From the NCBI RefSeq assembly GCF_023151555.2, contig NZ_CP100425.1:3224001-3288000 (forward strand): DNA of 64,000 nucleotides, read 5' to 3'. Under the pieces are notes generated by a model, which saw nothing but the letters and a program-made list of their open reading frames with translations, was not told the DNA's origin and did no database searches. The DNA comes from Photobacterium sp. CCB-ST2H9. GTDB lineage: Bacteria > Pseudomonadota > Gammaproteobacteria > Enterobacterales > Vibrionaceae. Positions 42,538 to 55,233 of the stretch are shown one piece after another; within the stretch, counting starts at the first letter, position 1; every line of letters starts with the position of its first letter. The position numbers were made by a program, and so were the translations under genes.

Positions 42538-42785
42538 TTTCCATCCGATTTCATCTTTTCTCGGGCCAGTTCAAACTGGCCTGACCTATTGATGCGAGCT
42601 GCATTGTTTTCCCTCACCTTTTTGCATATTTGACGCATAAAAGATTGCTCCTTGATTCGGTTACGATCTAGACTGGAAATGCTGTTGAAGTATCAATGCA
42701 TATAAAAAGATGCTTATCAATAGTGTTCGTGTTGCCTGCCTTCGGGTAACGCAAGGAAATGAGATTACAAAGGAAAGATCGTCAA
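42538..42785 (+). promoter_or_regulatory. Long leader region of the cold-shock gene
   Basis: About 250 bases without a gene upstream of the CspA-family start. Such genes characteristically have long 5' leaders that refold with temperature. I cannot place the start point; AAAGGAAAG lies about 10 bases before the ATG. Confidence 0.4.
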
Positions 42786-42995
42786 ATGAGTAAACTGACA
42801 GGAACCGTAAAATGGTTCAACGATGAAAAGGGTTTTGGCTTTATCTCTGGCGCCGACGGCAAGGACGTTTTCGTTCATTTCAGCGCAATTCAGGCTCAGG
42901 GGCGTCGTACCCTGAAAGAAGGCCAAAACGTTGAGTTTATCGTTACTGACGGCCAGAAAGGCCCGCAAGCCAGCGAAGTGGTCGCCCTGTCTTAA
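42786..42995 (+). CDS. CspA-family cold-shock protein
   Basis: 69 aa from the ATG at 42786, giving [21 protein letters not shown] single cold-shock domain with both RNA-binding motifs intact: KGFGFI (RNP1) and VFVHF (RNP2). These small OB-fold proteins bind single-stranded RNA and DNA and melt mRNA structure. Whether it is cold-induced or constitutive cannot be read from the protein. Ends at a bidirectional terminator shared with pgi. Confidence 0.93.
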   Translation: MSKLTGTVKWFNDEKGFGFISGADGKDVFVHFSAIQAQGRRTLKEGQNVEFIVTDGQKGPQASEVVALS

Positions 42996-43018
42996 CCGAA
43001 AGGCATGCGCAACTCATA

Positions 43019-43048
43019 AAAAACGCCGCAACACTGCGGCGTTTTTTT
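43019..43048. terminator. Bidirectional terminator between csp and pgi
   Basis: AAAAACGCCGCA-ACAC-TGCGGCGTTTTTTT, with A- and T-runs on both sides, serving the convergent cold-shock and pgi genes. Confidence 0.88.
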
Positions 43049-43071
43049 ATCTGTGAACAATCCGTCTGTTT

Positions 43072-45121
<2,050 letters not shown>

Positions 45122-45574
45122 TTAAGGGAACAGGGACAACTGGGCCGCTTCGGGAGGCGAACACTGCATTGCCCCGGCAATCAGGTGAAAATCGTGTGCG
45201 GAGATCTCAAATAAACCGTATCGGAATCTGGCTCCCCAGTGACGACTTCCCTGATGAAAAGCAAGACGCGCCAGCAGAGAGTGAATCTGTACCGGTGTCG
45301 TCTCCAGCCAGCTGACATCACGCCGGAATGGCTTGAAACCATGCCCCATATCAACCTGATATGGGGCTTTGTCCTGCACACAACAGATCCCGGTAAACGC
45401 TTGCAGCTTACTTCTTTGCCCGTACGTTTGCGACGGTGAGTAATACACTACCCTATCCCCCGCTGACAGCCGTTTCAGCGGCGTACCTTTGCCGTGGCAA
45501 ACCTGCATGATGCCCCACACTTTCCCGCGGTCGACGTGATCGGCTGACGCGGTCGCCACCCAGAACCGGGTCAT
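45122..45574 (-). CDS. EVE-domain protein
   Basis: 150 aa. The start TRFWVATASADHVDRGKVWGIMQVCHGKG, then RLSAGDRVVYYSPSQTYG and LQAFTGICCV, matches the EVE domain, a PUA-like fold with an aromatic cage thought to bind modified bases in DNA or RNA. No nuclease or other domain is fused. Lies 2 bases after the VOC gene on the same strand, so likely co-transcribed. Confidence 0.85.
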   Translation of the reverse strand: MTRFWVATASADHVDRGKVWGIMQVCHGKGTPLKRLSAGDRVVYYSPSQTYGQRSKLQAFTGICCVQDKAPYQVDMGHGFKPFRRDVSWLETTPVQIHSLLARLAFHQGSRHWGARFRYGLFEISAHDFHLIAGAMQCSPPEAAQLSLFP

Positions 45575-45576
45575 GG

Positions 45577-45954
45577 TCAGCTCGCTACCAGATATCGGAT
45601 CCGATTGCGGTCCGGGTCCAGCACCACAAAGGAATACCCGAACTCAGCCTCAGACGGCACCTGAGCAATAGCGAATTCCTGATTCAGACAGTGTTGATAA
45701 GCCTGATCAACGGCCGCCCGGTGAGACTGAAGCAGGCACAGTTCACCGCTCTGTCTGACCGTGGCCTGCGATTCAGATAACGGCGGCAAAACATCCGGTT
45801 CTGACCACAACCCCAGCATCGCGGATGAATTGAGTTGAAACATTGCAAATGAAGGGGATGATTCAATGGCGGCAGATCCCAGCAATTGCTGGTAGAAGAC
45901 TTCACTTTGACTGATCTGGCTGACATACCAGATGTTCATTGAAGGGACTGACAT
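45577..45954 (-). CDS. VOC-family (glyoxalase/dioxygenase-like) protein
   Basis: 125 aa from the ATG at 45954, with AAGGAG upstream. A single vicinal-oxygen-chelate module: NIWYVSQISQSEVFYQQLLG at the start, an LGLWSEP strand near 45 and the terminal FGYSFVVLDPDRNRIRYL with its metal-ligand-type region. Such small VOC proteins act as dimers in resistance or catabolic steps. Downstream of the broken YafY-type regulator and upstream of the EVE gene; regulator/VOC pairing is common for this regulator family. Confidence 0.82.
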   Translation of the reverse strand: MSVPSMNIWYVSQISQSEVFYQQLLGSAAIESSPSFAMFQLNSSAMLGLWSEPDVLPPLSESQATVRQSGELCLLQSHRAAVDQAYQHCLNQEFAIAQVPSEAEFGYSFVVLDPDRNRIRYLVAS

Positions 45955-46018
45955 GATGGTGACGCTCCTTACTGTGATTTGATACAGCAAGGCTAATCGC
46001 ACCGCGTGACAATTCTTG

Positions 46019-46720
46019 TCAGTAGGAAGATGCCCTTTCTTTAATTTTTTCTGCTTCCCGCCATCGCCTCAGCAACTGGTAACGGGGTTCGGGATATTTG
46101 CGCCCCGATTCAGTGAAAGACTGAATACGCTCAACCCGGAAATGCCTGAATGCCTGCCGTGCTTCGCACCAGGCTACAAGCAGATAGCATTGCTGAAAAA
46201 AACCGATCACCACGGGCCAGACATCACGCTGAGTGACCTGACCGTTTAAGTCGGTATAACCCATGGAAACCACAGACTCCTGTCGGATGGCTTTTCTGAT
46301 GTCGGCCAGTTCAACCTGTAACTCAGGCGCCGCTGGCCCCGGTGCGACCCGCATCGTTTCCGTCGCCAGCTAGAGTTTCAGTTCGGTCGGCAGCACTGCC
46401 GAGATTTTGGCAATTGCGTTTTGGGCCGCCACCGAAAATTCACCATTGGCCTGACTGGAAATCCATTCCGCGCCCATCAGCAACGCTTCCAGTTCATCGA
46501 CGGAAAACATCAGGGGCGGCAGCGTAAAGCCGGGTTTCAGGATATACCCCAGGCCCGCTTCACCTTCAATCTCGGCCCCTTGCGCCTGCAAGGTGGCTAT
46601 ATCCCGGTACACCGTCCGCACACTGACACCCAGCTCACGAGCCAGCGTCGCAGCTGACACCGGATATTTATGACAGCGCAAATGCTGAAGAAGATCAAAC
46701 AGACGTTGACTACGGGACAT
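46019..46720 (-). pseudogene. YafY-type HTH/WYL regulator interrupted by an in-frame amber codon
   Basis: The frame from the ATG at 46720 starts MSRSQRLFDLLQHLRCHKYPV, the winged-helix of YafY/DeoR-like regulators. It runs 116 codons to a TAG at 46370-46372. The same frame then continues without shift through LATETMRV, the EVVSMGY-like WYL core (SVVSMGYTDLNGQV), VIGFFQQCYLLVAWCEARQAFRHFRVERI and a normal end at 46019. The total of 232 sense codons equals the usual family length. The break separates the DNA-binding part from the ligand-binding WYL domain, and a CAG-to-TAG change would explain it. Either a recent pseudogene or a sequencing error. The truncated N-terminal part might still bind DNA. 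Confidence 0.85.
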
Positions 46721-46937
46721 ATTCTTGAAGAAACAGTGAAAAATATGCGGTGATTCTAGCCCAATCCCGTCAGATGACGAAAGAGCGTCGCGACAAAGAA
46801 CCGGACCCGACGGCACAGAAATCACAAGCGGGGCTCCCCGTTCGGCGTCCGTTTTGGGTATCCTGTCTTCATCCATCAGGCTAGACGGGTGGCATCAAGT
46901 GCCACCAGCCAATCATCTTTTACAGCGAGCAGAATCA

Positions 46938-47357
46938 ATGTGGTTTCAAAAATCGATTCAGTTAAAACCCCGTTCCCGCGGATTTCACCTCATCACCGAT
47001 GAAATTGAACGGCAACTGCCAGAACTCAGCAATTTTCAGATCGGGCTGGCGCACCTGTTTATCCAGCACACCTCCGCCAGCCTGACCGTCAATGAGAATG
47101 CCGACCCGACGGTGCGCAGCGATATGGAAGCTCACTTCAACCAGTCGGTGCCGGAGCGGGCTCCTTATTACCGCCACACTGACGAAGGTGACGATGACAT
47201 GCCGGCCCACATCAAAGCCTCAACCTTAGGCAGCAGTATAACCCTGCCGATTGCCAGCGGTCGTCTGGCGCTGGGGACCTGGCAGGGCATTTACCTGGGA
47301 GAACACCGCAACCACGGCGGCAGCCGCAAAGTGATTATCACGCTGCAGGGCGAGTAA
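46938..47357 (+). CDS. yjbQ: YjbQ family protein (UPF0047)
   Basis: 139 aa from the ATG at 46938. Conserved blocks: [12 protein letters not shown] near 12-23, [28 protein letters not shown] near 39-66, and the metal-site histidines with [16 protein letters not shown] near 115-130. The family forms trimers with a His-cluster site; E. coli YjbQ has a weak thiamine-phosphate synthase activity but its main role is uncertain. Its 3' end overlaps the convergent GNAT/C39 gene by 20 bases. Confidence 0.93.
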   Translation: MWFQKSIQLKPRSRGFHLITDEIERQLPELSNFQIGLAHLFIQHTSASLTVNENADPTVRSDMEAHFNQSVPERAPYYRHTDEGDDDMPAHIKASTLGSSITLPIASGRLALGTWQGIYLGEHRNHGGSRKVIITLQGE

Positions 47358-48462
47358 CGGCCTGATTCGGGTGGATCACCACGCAGGCCGTATGCTTCTG
47401 GCGGCCAAAGCCGAGGATCTGGTTCAGACCGGCTTTGTTCAGCGGAATATGGGCCCGATGACCAATATCGGTCTTGTCTTCCGCATAGGGGTCATGAAAG
47501 AAGAAGAACTGATCACTGACCCCGCTCAGCACTATCCAGTGCGGCTCTTTGCTGCCGTTGAAGCGATAGGTGCTGATCAACATCAGCAGACAGCACCCCT
47601 GCTTGAGCCAGTCCTCAATTTGTTCTACCGCTGGCATGGCGTCAACCACAGGGACACCGGCTTCATCCAGTTGCTGGCAGAAGTCCTGGTGCACTAGTTC
47701 AATGATGTCTTTCTTTTTCGGATCCCGAACACTGTCGATAAAAGGCGTGGAGAGGGACTGAGTCCAGAGTTCAACCCGGCATCCGCGGCGGTGTGCCGCC
47801 AGTGCCAGACCATGCCCGCTGCATCCCCCGTGGCCCGATGCCATAAAGATGGTGGTGGCCTCACGCCACAGCTGCATCTCTGCCTGCCGACTGGGCTGAT
47901 AATCAGGATCGAGATAAGACAGACTCATCATCAGACAGGATGGTCCGCAGGTAAACGGGGTCGTCTGGACATATAACGGTAACGGCAACAGCTGCTTTGC
48001 CTCAATGGGACTCAGACGCTTTTGCATCCGGATTCCATCCGCCAGATCATCGTAATAATGGATTAAAACTTTTAATGGTTTATATCCACATTTTTCATAG
48101 AGATTTCGCGCGGCGACATTGTCATTCCGCACTTCCAGCCTTAATGTATTGAAACCGTTTTCCAGTGCCGCCGCTTCACACGCAGACAGTAACTGCTGGG
48201 CAATGTGCCTGCCTCGGTAAACGGGATCGACGGCAAGGGAATACAATCGTGCCAGCTGGGTACCCCGGTGAAACAACACCAGCCCGTAGCCGGCAATTTG
48301 GCCTTCATCTTCCGCGACAAACAGCACACTCTGAGGTGATTTAATAAACCGCCGCATCTGACGGGGAGAAATTCGATCTCCGTCGAAAAGCTGAGCCTCG
48401 AGAGTATTTAAACTAACTAGATCATAAAGCTGTGCAATACGGACTATCATGGACTGATTCAC
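47338..48462 (-). CDS. GNAT acetyltransferase fused to a C39-like cysteine peptidase domain
   Basis: 374 aa. An N-terminal GNAT domain (about 1-150) has [19 protein letters not shown], the acetyl-CoA binding tract, and [16 protein letters not shown]-terminal papain-like C39 domain (about 165-360) has the nucleophile Cys in TPFTCGPSC near 173 and the His in EPHWIVLSG near 307, followed by an aspartate in [10 protein letters not shown]39 peptidases usually cleave double-glycine leaders, but here there is no ABC transporter. The gene is divergent from the RimK-like ligase gene 63 bases away, a pair that suggests joint making or maturing of a peptide or a peptide tag. Confidence 0.9.
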   Translation of the reverse strand: MNQSMIVRIAQLYDLVSLNTLEAQLFDGDRISPRQMRRFIKSPQSVLFVAEDEGQIAGYGLVLFHRGTQLARLYSLAVDPVYRGRHIAQQLLSACEAAALENGFNTLRLEVRNDNVAARNLYEKCGYKPLKVLIHYYDDLADGIRMQKRLSPIEAKQLLPLPLYVQTTPFTCGPSCLMMSLSYLDPDYQPSRQAEMQLWREATTIFMASGHGGCSGHGLALAAHRRGCRVELWTQSLSTPFIDSVRDPKKKDIIELVHQDFCQQLDEAGVPVVDAMPAVEQIEDWLKQGCCLLMLISTYRFNGSKEPHWIVLSGVSDQFFFFHDPYAEDKTDIGHRAHIPLNKAGLNQILGFGRQKHTACVVIHPNQAVTRPAA

Positions 48463-48525
48463 GCTTGAGTGGACTAGTTCGATTTAATCCCAAAATTAGC
48501 CGCAAGGCTATAGGTGAATGAAAAG

Positions 48526-49992
48526 ATGACTAAAGTCCTCATTATTACCGACAACGACAGTGACTGGCGGCAGTATTTCCCCTCCGACAGGGTCGTCACT
48601 GTCGATACCTATTTGCAGCAGGGTGCGTTTTGTGAAAACAAGGCGACGCAGGTAATCAACCTCTGCCGCGACTACGGCTATATGAGCAGCGGCTACTATT
48701 GCTCGCTGATGGCGGAAGCCCGCGGACACCGGGTGATCCCGAGGGTCATGACCATCAATGATCTGTCCCAGCCCTTCCTGTTATCCGTGCCGTCTGATCA
48801 GCTGGAAAAAGCATTTGCCCACCAGCTGCTGTCACCCGGTGAACAGCTGGAAGAGAAAATTTACTTTGGTCAGTCGAAGGTGCCGGGCTTTGAAAAAATT
48901 GCACGCCGCCTGTTCGAGCATTTTATGGTGCCTGTCATCAAGGTGACGATTCGCCGTTCGGATGCGCACTGGCAGGTAGATCAGATCCTGCCGTTTCCCT
49001 TTCAGGATCTGACCGATCCGGAACAGGATTTATTTGCCGAGGCACTGGAGCGCTTCTCGAACAAAGTCTGGCGATCGCCAAAGCCAAACAAAAACGCCCG
49101 CTATGATCTGGCGTTGCTGATTGATCCGAGCGAGAAAATGCCGCCATCCGACAGCACGGCGCTGAGCAACTTCAAAAAGGCGGCCAAACGACTGGGGATG
49201 CGCCTGCAAACCATCACCCCGGATGATCTGTCACGGTTAGGGGAATTTGACGGCCTGTTTATCCGCGCCACGACCAATATCGGCAATTTTACCTACCGTT
49301 TCGCCAAAACGGCCGAGAAACTGGGACTGGTGGTGATGGATGATCCGGAATCCATCATGAAGTGCACCAACAAGGTCTTCCTGACCGAGCTGCTGCGCTT
49401 ACACAAAGTGCCGACACCGAAAAGCGCGGTCCTGAAAAGTTTCGACCCCGGCTGGCTGGAGCAGGCTGAGAACGACATCGGCTATCCGATGGTCCTGAAA
49501 GTGCCGGACGGTGCTTTCTCGGTGGGCGTGGTCAAAGTGAAGAACCGCGACGAATTACTGACACAGATGGACACCCTGTTTGCCCGCAGTACCCTGATTC
49601 TGGCTCAGGAGTTTCTGCCGACAGACTTCGACTGGCGGATTGGTGTTCTGAACCGGCAGCCACTGTTTGCCTGCAAATATTATATGAGCCGTGGTCACTG
49701 GCAGATTTATCAGCACCACAACAGCGGCCGGGTCAGTTCCGGGGGCTTTGAGACCCTGGATCTGAAACAGGTGCCAAAGAACGTGATTGATGTGGCGCTC
49801 AAGGCAGCCAACCAGATCGGTTCTGGTCTGTATGGTGTCGATCTGAAAGAAGTGAACGGTCAGGTGGTGGTGATTGAAATCAACGATAACCCGAGTATTG
49901 ACCATAAAGTTGAAGATGCATTTCTCGGCGATTTGCTCTACGACCGGGTGATGACTGAATTCCTGCGCCGGATCCAGCTGCGCGGCTTCTGA
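48526..49992 (+). CDS. RimK-like ATP-grasp ligase
   Basis: 488 aa from the ATG at 48526 (AGGTGA 8 bases upstream; a GTG at 48514 is an alternative). The N-terminal about 200 residues form the extra domain of long RimK-like proteins. The ATP-grasp core shows LFIRATTNIGNFTYRFA near 245, MKCTNKVFLTELLRLHKVPTPKS near 283, PMVLKVPDGAFSVGVVKV near 322 and GVDLKEVNGQVVVIEINDNPSI near 443 with metal ligands. Known RimK enzymes add glutamate or other amino acids to peptide ends. It is divergent from the GNAT/C39 gene. Confidence 0.88.
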   Translation: MTKVLIITDNDSDWRQYFPSDRVVTVDTYLQQGAFCENKATQVINLCRDYGYMSSGYYCSLMAEARGHRVIPRVMTINDLSQPFLLSVPSDQLEKAFAHQLLSPGEQLEEKIYFGQSKVPGFEKIARRLFEHFMVPVIKVTIRRSDAHWQVDQILPFPFQDLTDPEQDLFAEALERFSNKVWRSPKPNKNARYDLALLIDPSEKMPPSDSTALSNFKKAAKRLGMRLQTITPDDLSRLGEFDGLFIRATTNIGNFTYRFAKTAEKLGLVVMDDPESIMKCTNKVFLTELLRLHKVPTPKSAVLKSFDPGWLEQAENDIGYPMVLKVPDGAFSVGVVKVKNRDELLTQMDTLFARSTLILAQEFLPTDFDWRIGVLNRQPLFACKYYMSRGHWQIYQHHNSGRVSSGGFETLDLKQVPKNVIDVALKAANQIGSGLYGVDLKEVNGQVVVIEINDNPSIDHKVEDAFLGDLLYDRVMTEFLRRIQLRGF

Positions 49993-50042
49993 CCCGGATT
50001 CATGGGCTCCCGTCTTTGACGGTATCTATGTCCGCCGAAAAC

Positions 50043-50074
50043 AAACAAGCCGTGGCGGAAACCACGGCTTGTTT
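50043..50074. terminator. Bidirectional terminator between rimK-like gene and alr
   Basis: AAACAAGCCGTGG-CGGAAA-CCACGGCTTGTTT, a 13-bp perfect stem with A/T flanks serving two convergent genes. Confidence 0.85.
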
Positions 50075-50133
50075 ACTATCAGGCTTCGAGATTTCAGGAA
50101 ACAATACCGCTTCCGTCATCATACCGGTGATCA

Positions 50134-51213
50134 TTAACGGTAAGCCATGGCGACCCGGGAAGTCAGTTTGGTGACCAGCTCATACGCAATGGTCCCCACA
50201 TAATCTGCCACCACTTCGGCAGGCAGCCCCTGCCCCCATAAAACAGCCTCATCCCCGACTTTGTCTGTCGCATCCGGACCAAGATCAACCGTCAGCATGT
50301 CCATCGACACCCGTCCGGCAATCGGCACCTGACGACCATTGATCAGCACCGGCGTGCCGTTCGGCGCCGTACGCGGATAGCCATCACCATAGCCAATGGC
50401 AACCACACCAATTTTCGTATCCCGTTCACTGACCCAGGTACCGCCATACCCGACGGCTTCACCCTTTTTCACCGTCCGCACGGCAATCACACTGGAGGTC
50501 AGTGTCATCACAGGGCGCATGCCAAGGGCTGCTGCAGAATGGCTCTTCTCGGCAAAAGGCGAAATGCCGTACATGATGATCCCCGGACGAATCCAGTCCA
50601 GGTGGCTCTCAGGCCAGGCCAGAATCCCGGCAGAGTTTGCCAGCGAACGTTCGCCGCGACATCCTTCCGTCAGCGACATAAATGTTTGAATCTGTGCTTT
50701 CGTTTCCGGACTGTCCAGTTCGTCAGCACAAGCGAAATGGCTCATATAACGCAGCGGTTGCGCCACGTTCGGGCTGGCGTGCAGACGGTCGACAAATGCT
50801 TCAAACTCTTCCGGCCGGACACCTAGCCGGTGCATGCCGCTGTCAATCTTCAGCCACACTTTCACCGGTGTATCCAGTGTCGCCTGCTCCAGGGCTTCCA
50901 GTTGTTCAAGCGTATGGACCACCGTCTGAATGTTGTTGGTCACCAGCACCGGTAAATCGGTTGGCGAATAGAACCCTTCCATCAACAGAATCGGCTTCAC
51001 CACGCCACAGGCACGCAGTGACAGCGCTTCTTCAATCCGGGCAACCCCGTAACCGTCCGCATCCGGCAGCCCGGTCGCCACCTGCTCCAGCCCGTGCCCG
51101 TATCCATTGGCCTTGACCATCGCAAGTAACTTACAACCCGGTGTCTGCTGTCTGAGCAGACTGACGTTCTGGCGCAGGGCCTGGAGATCAATATAGGCGG
51201 TCGCGGCTTTCAT
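50134..51213 (-). CDS. alr: Alanine racemase
   Basis: This 359-aa PLP enzyme makes D-alanine for peptidoglycan. The PLP lysine is in [13 protein letters not shown] near residue 34, the catalytic tyrosine in MYGISPFAE near 253, and the family continues with [11 protein letters not shown] and [10 protein letters not shown]. Follows dnaB by 23 bases, the usual gamma-proteobacterial arrangement. Confidence 0.97.
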   Translation of the reverse strand: MKAATAYIDLQALRQNVSLLRQQTPGCKLLAMVKANGYGHGLEQVATGLPDADGYGVARIEEALSLRACGVVKPILLMEGFYSPTDLPVLVTNNIQTVVHTLEQLEALEQATLDTPVKVWLKIDSGMHRLGVRPEEFEAFVDRLHASPNVAQPLRYMSHFACADELDSPETKAQIQTFMSLTEGCRGERSLANSAGILAWPESHLDWIRPGIIMYGISPFAEKSHSAAALGMRPVMTLTSSVIAVRTVKKGEAVGYGGTWVSERDTKIGVVAIGYGDGYPRTAPNGTPVLINGRQVPIAGRVSMDMLTVDLGPDATDKVGDEAVLWGQGLPAEVVADYVGTIAYELVTKLTSRVAMAYR

Positions 51214-51236
51214 TCATTTTCCTACTGCTGGGGATT

Positions 51237-52637
51237 TCAATACTCATCATCAAAAGCCGGGCCGGCATAGTTATCGAAACGGGAGAACTGGCCCTGGAAG
51301 GTGAGACGTACGGAACCAATCGGACCGTTCCGTTGTTTACCGATGATGATTTCTGCAATGCCTTTGAGGGCACTGTCTTCGTGATATACCTCATCACGGT
51401 AAATAAACATGATCAAGTCCGCATCCTGCTCGATGGCACCGGATTCACGCAAGTCCGAGTTCACCGGGCGCTTATCGGCACGCTGCTCCAGCGATCGGTT
51501 CAGCTGTGACAGTGCCACCACCGGCACATTCAGCTCTTTCGCCAGTGCTTTCAGGGAGCGGGAGATTTCTGCAATCTCCAGGGTCCGGTTATCCTGCAGA
51601 CCCGGCACTCGCATCAGCTGAAGGTAGTCGACCATGATGAGGCTCAGACCGCCGTGTTCACGGGCAATCCGGCGGGCACGGGATCGGACTTCCGTCGGTG
51701 TCAGACCCGAGCTGTCGTCGATGTACATGTTTTTCTTTTCCATCAGAATGCCCATGGTTGACGAAATCCGTGCCCAGTCTTCGTCATCCAGCTGGCCGGT
51801 CCGGATTTTGGTCTGATCGACCCGGGACAGCGAGGCCAGCATACGCATCATGATTTGTTCCGCGGGCATCTCCAGCGAGAAGATCAGCACCGGTTTTTCC
51901 TGCTCCATCGCCGCATTTTCGCAAAGGTTCATGGCAAAGGTGGTTTTACCCATCGACGGACGGGCTGCGACGATAATCAGATCCGAGCCCTGCAGGCCGG
52001 CGGTTTTTTTGTTCAGATCAGTAAAACCGGTCGAAACCCCGGTCACACCATCCTGCGGCGACTGATACAGCAGCTCAATCCGTTCCAGCGTCTTTTCCAG
52101 AATGGTATCGACGTTCTGCGGACCTTCGTTCTCATTGGTGCGCTGCTCGGCAATGGCGAAAACCTTACTCTCAGCCATGTCCAGCAGATCTTCACTGCTG
52201 CGACCCTGCGGATCGTAACCGGCATCGGCAATTTCGTTCGCAACCCCGATCATGTCACGGATCAGCGCCCGTTCACGGACGATATCGGTATACGCGGCAA
52301 TGTTCGCCGCCGACGGGGTGTTTTTGGCCAGCTCGGCCAGATAAGCGAAACCGCCCACATCATCCAGCTGGTCTAACTGCTCCAGCCGTTCTGACAGGGT
52401 GATTAAATCGAGTGGCTGACCGGATTCCAGTAGCCCGGCGGCCGCCTCAAAAATCATCCGGTGCGGACGACTGTAGAAATCGCGCGACACGACCTTCTCT
52501 GCGACGCTGTCCCAGCGCTCATTATCCAGCAACAGGCCGCCCAGTACCGACTGCTCTGCTTCCAGAGAATGAGGCGGCATCTTGATGGCGTCCATCTGAC
52601 TGTCTTTTGCTCGATTGGATTTACTGTTTTCTGCCAT
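51237..52637 (-). CDS. dnaB: Replicative DNA helicase DnaB
   Basis: 466 aa from the ATG at 52637; a GTG four codons upstream is an alternative. The N-terminal domain (SLEAEQSVLGGLLLDNERW) contacts primase. The RecA-like motor has Walker A ARPSMGKTTFA near 227 and Walker B LIMVDYLQLM near 335. Hexamer that unwinds DNA ahead of the replication fork. No intein or insertion. Confidence 0.98.
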   Translation of the reverse strand: MAENSKSNRAKDSQMDAIKMPPHSLEAEQSVLGGLLLDNERWDSVAEKVVSRDFYSRPHRMIFEAAAGLLESGQPLDLITLSERLEQLDQLDDVGGFAYLAELAKNTPSAANIAAYTDIVRERALIRDMIGVANEIADAGYDPQGRSSEDLLDMAESKVFAIAEQRTNENEGPQNVDTILEKTLERIELLYQSPQDGVTGVSTGFTDLNKKTAGLQGSDLIIVAARPSMGKTTFAMNLCENAAMEQEKPVLIFSLEMPAEQIMMRMLASLSRVDQTKIRTGQLDDEDWARISSTMGILMEKKNMYIDDSSGLTPTEVRSRARRIAREHGGLSLIMVDYLQLMRVPGLQDNRTLEIAEISRSLKALAKELNVPVVALSQLNRSLEQRADKRPVNSDLRESGAIEQDADLIMFIYRDEVYHEDSALKGIAEIIIGKQRNGPIGSVRLTFQGQFSRFDNYAGPAFDDEY

Positions 52638-52922
52638 AACCACTTGCACGATTAACCTGAATCCGGCCCGTTAGTATACCTGAACATCCCCGCCCGCAGG
52701 CAGCCATTGAGACAAAAAAGCCCCGCAAATAATCACCCTGCCCAATCTTACGGCACTTCCACAAAATATATGCCGAATTGGCTGACATTCTGACGAACAG
52801 CTGACATTTTTCGGCTACACTGCGCCGCTCATACGCAAGTCCTCCCAGAAAAACTTGCGTCTGTATTCATCTGCACTTTTTTGTGCCCCTTGTCGTTTCT
52901 TGTGTCGGTCGTTGGAGGGCAC

Positions 52923-53690
52923 TTGGCAAATCAATGCATACTGCTTTGTGCAATGACAGCAGGACTGATTCTGGCCACGCCTGCCCGTGCTGAGGATGTC
53001 CCCGAACTCCCGCCGATCACCTCGCCCTGGAACAGTGAACTGGAACTGGGGTACCAATCGCTCTCCGGCAACTCGAATACGAAATCCCTGAACTCCCGCC
53101 TGGGCCTGACCTATGTGAAAGATCAGTTCAGGCAGCAGGTCGAAGCGAAGTATCTGCTGGCCGAGGAAGATAACAAAGAAAAGAAGCGCAAAGGCCAGAT
53201 GGAGCTGCAGAGCGACTACATCATCAATGAGCGGGCCTATGTGCTGGGCAACACCAGTTACATTGATGACAAATACGGGCCTTACTTCAAGGATTTCACC
53301 CTGGCGACGGGTCTGGGTTACCGGGTATTCCGGCTGGAAAATCTGATGATGGAAGTTGAAGCCGGACCAGGCTACCGCCATCAGGAGCCCAATGTTGACG
53401 AGATCGACGATGATGACATCGTCGTGCCGGAAACCGTCGATGAACTGATCCTGCGGGGCAGCACCCGGGTCATCTGGAAACCGTCCAAAGACGTCGAGCT
53501 GAGCCTCAAACTGACCGGCATTGCCGGAAACAGCAACAGCACGCTGGAAACGCAGGTTTCAATGACCAGTGCGGTCTCCGAGCACATTGCCATCAAACTC
53601 AGTAATACCCAGAAGTTCAACAGTTGGGTACCGGAAGGGCTGCAAAAGCGAGACGGCACCATGACCGTCAATCTGCTGTTCCAGTACTAA
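52923..53690 (+). CDS. DUF481 (YdiY-like) outer-membrane protein
   Basis: 255 aa if translation starts at the TTG at 52923, which has GGAGG at 6-bp spacing and gives a proper signal peptide ending TPARA before EDVPELPP. A longer frame upstream would bury that signal. The mature protein is a series of beta strands with alternating hydrophobic residues (ELELGYQSLSGNSNTKSLN, SRLGLTYVKD, QMELQSDYIIN), ending in FQY as outer-membrane barrels do. DUF481 proteins are small barrels induced by salt in some species; function unknown. Monocistronic, opposite to the dnaB and rplI operons. Confidence 0.85.
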   Translation: MANQCILLCAMTAGLILATPARAEDVPELPPITSPWNSELELGYQSLSGNSNTKSLNSRLGLTYVKDQFRQQVEAKYLLAEEDNKEKKRKGQMELQSDYIINERAYVLGNTSYIDDKYGPYFKDFTLATGLGYRVFRLENLMMEVEAGPGYRHQEPNVDEIDDDDIVVPETVDELILRGSTRVIWKPSKDVELSLKLTGIAGNSNSTLETQVSMTSAVSEHIAIKLSNTQKFNSWVPEGLQKRDGTMTVNLLFQY

Positions 53691-53730
53691 ATTACTTACC
53701 GCATTATTTCATCTGGCAGATTTCAGAGAC

Positions 53731-53760
53731 AAAAAAACCAGCCCGGAGGCTGGTTTTTTT
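53731..53760. terminator. Bidirectional terminator between the DUF481 gene and rplI
   Basis: AACCAGCC-CGGA-GGCTGGTT flanked by A- and T-runs, ending both convergent transcripts. Confidence 0.88.
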
Positions 53761-53780
53761 CGCAGACGCGTGGCAACTGA

Positions 53781-54233
53781 TTACTCAGCAGCAACAACGT
53801 TCACGTTTACTGTTGCGAATACGTCAGAGTGCAGCTGCAGGCTGATCTCGAATTCGCCAGTAGTGCGCAGTGCACCTTCTGGCAGACGTACTTCGCTCTT
53901 CGCTACTTCAACGCCAGCAGCAGTTACTGCATCAGCGATGTCACGAGTACCGATAGAACCGAACAGTTTACCTTCGTCACCCGCTTTAGAAGCAATCACT
54001 ACTGCTTCCAGAGCGTTAACTTTCTCAGCGCGCGCTTGAGCAGCAGTCAGTTGCTCAGCAACTTTCGCTTCCAGCTCAGCACGACGTGCTTCGAACATTT
54101 CAACGTTCGCTTTGGTAGCCATAACAGCTTTACCCTGAGGGATCAGGAAGTTACGAGCATAACCAGCTTTAACGCTTACCTGATCACCAAGGCTGCCCAG
54201 GTTACCGATTTTATCAAGTAGAATAACTTGCAT
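53781..54233 (-). CDS. rplI: 50S ribosomal protein L9
   Basis: 150 aa with the L9 signature [24 protein letters not shown] at the N-terminus, a long connecting helix and a C-terminal rRNA-binding domain ([17 protein letters not shown]). Last gene of the rpsF-priB-rpsR-rplI operon. Confidence 0.98.
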   Translation of the reverse strand: MQVILLDKIGNLGSLGDQVSVKAGYARNFLIPQGKAVMATKANVEMFEARRAELEAKVAEQLTAAQARAEKVNALEAVVIASKAGDEGKLFGSIGTRDIADAVTAAGVEVAKSEVRLPEGALRTTGEFEISLQLHSDVFATVNVNVVAAE

Positions 54234-54268
54234 TATCTTGTCCTCTTAAACTTAATGAAACCGGCCAA

Positions 54269-54815
<547 letters not shown>

Positions 54816-54822
54816 TCAATGA

Positions 54823-55209
54823 TTACTCAGCTGCAGCTTCGTCTTCAGATTGTGCTTCTGCACGCTCGTCACGACGTGGGGCACGCTCTTCTTTAGCCTT
54901 CATCATTGGAGATGGCTCAGTGATAGCGCCTTTAGTGCGCATGATCATGTTACGGATCACAGCGTCGTTGAAGCGGAAGTTAGACTCCAGCTCGTCGATA
55001 ACAGACTGCTCTGCTTCAACGTTCATCAGAACGTAGTGAGCTTTGTGCAGTTTGTTGATTGGGTAAGCCAGTTGACGACGGCCCCAATCTTCCAGACGGT
55101 GGATCTGACCGCCAGAATCTTTGATAGCACCAGTGTAACGCTCGACCATGCCAGCAACTTGCTCGCTTTGATCTGGGTGCACCATAAATACGATTTCGTA
55201 ATGACGCAT
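54823..55209 (-). CDS. rpsF: 30S ribosomal protein S6
   Basis: 128 aa: [18 protein letters not shown], the [26 protein letters not shown] core and an acidic, low-complexity tail (SEDEAAAE) that is modified by RimK in E. coli. First gene of the operon, with a leader hairpin upstream that probably binds S6:S18. Confidence 0.98.
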   Translation of the reverse strand: MRHYEIVFMVHPDQSEQVAGMVERYTGAIKDSGGQIHRLEDWGRRQLAYPINKLHKAHYVLMNVEAEQSVIDELESNFRFNDAVIRNMIMRTKGAITEPSPMMKAKEERAPRRDERAEAQSEDEAAAE

Positions 55210-55233
55210 TTGTTGCTCCTTACGGATTATTCA

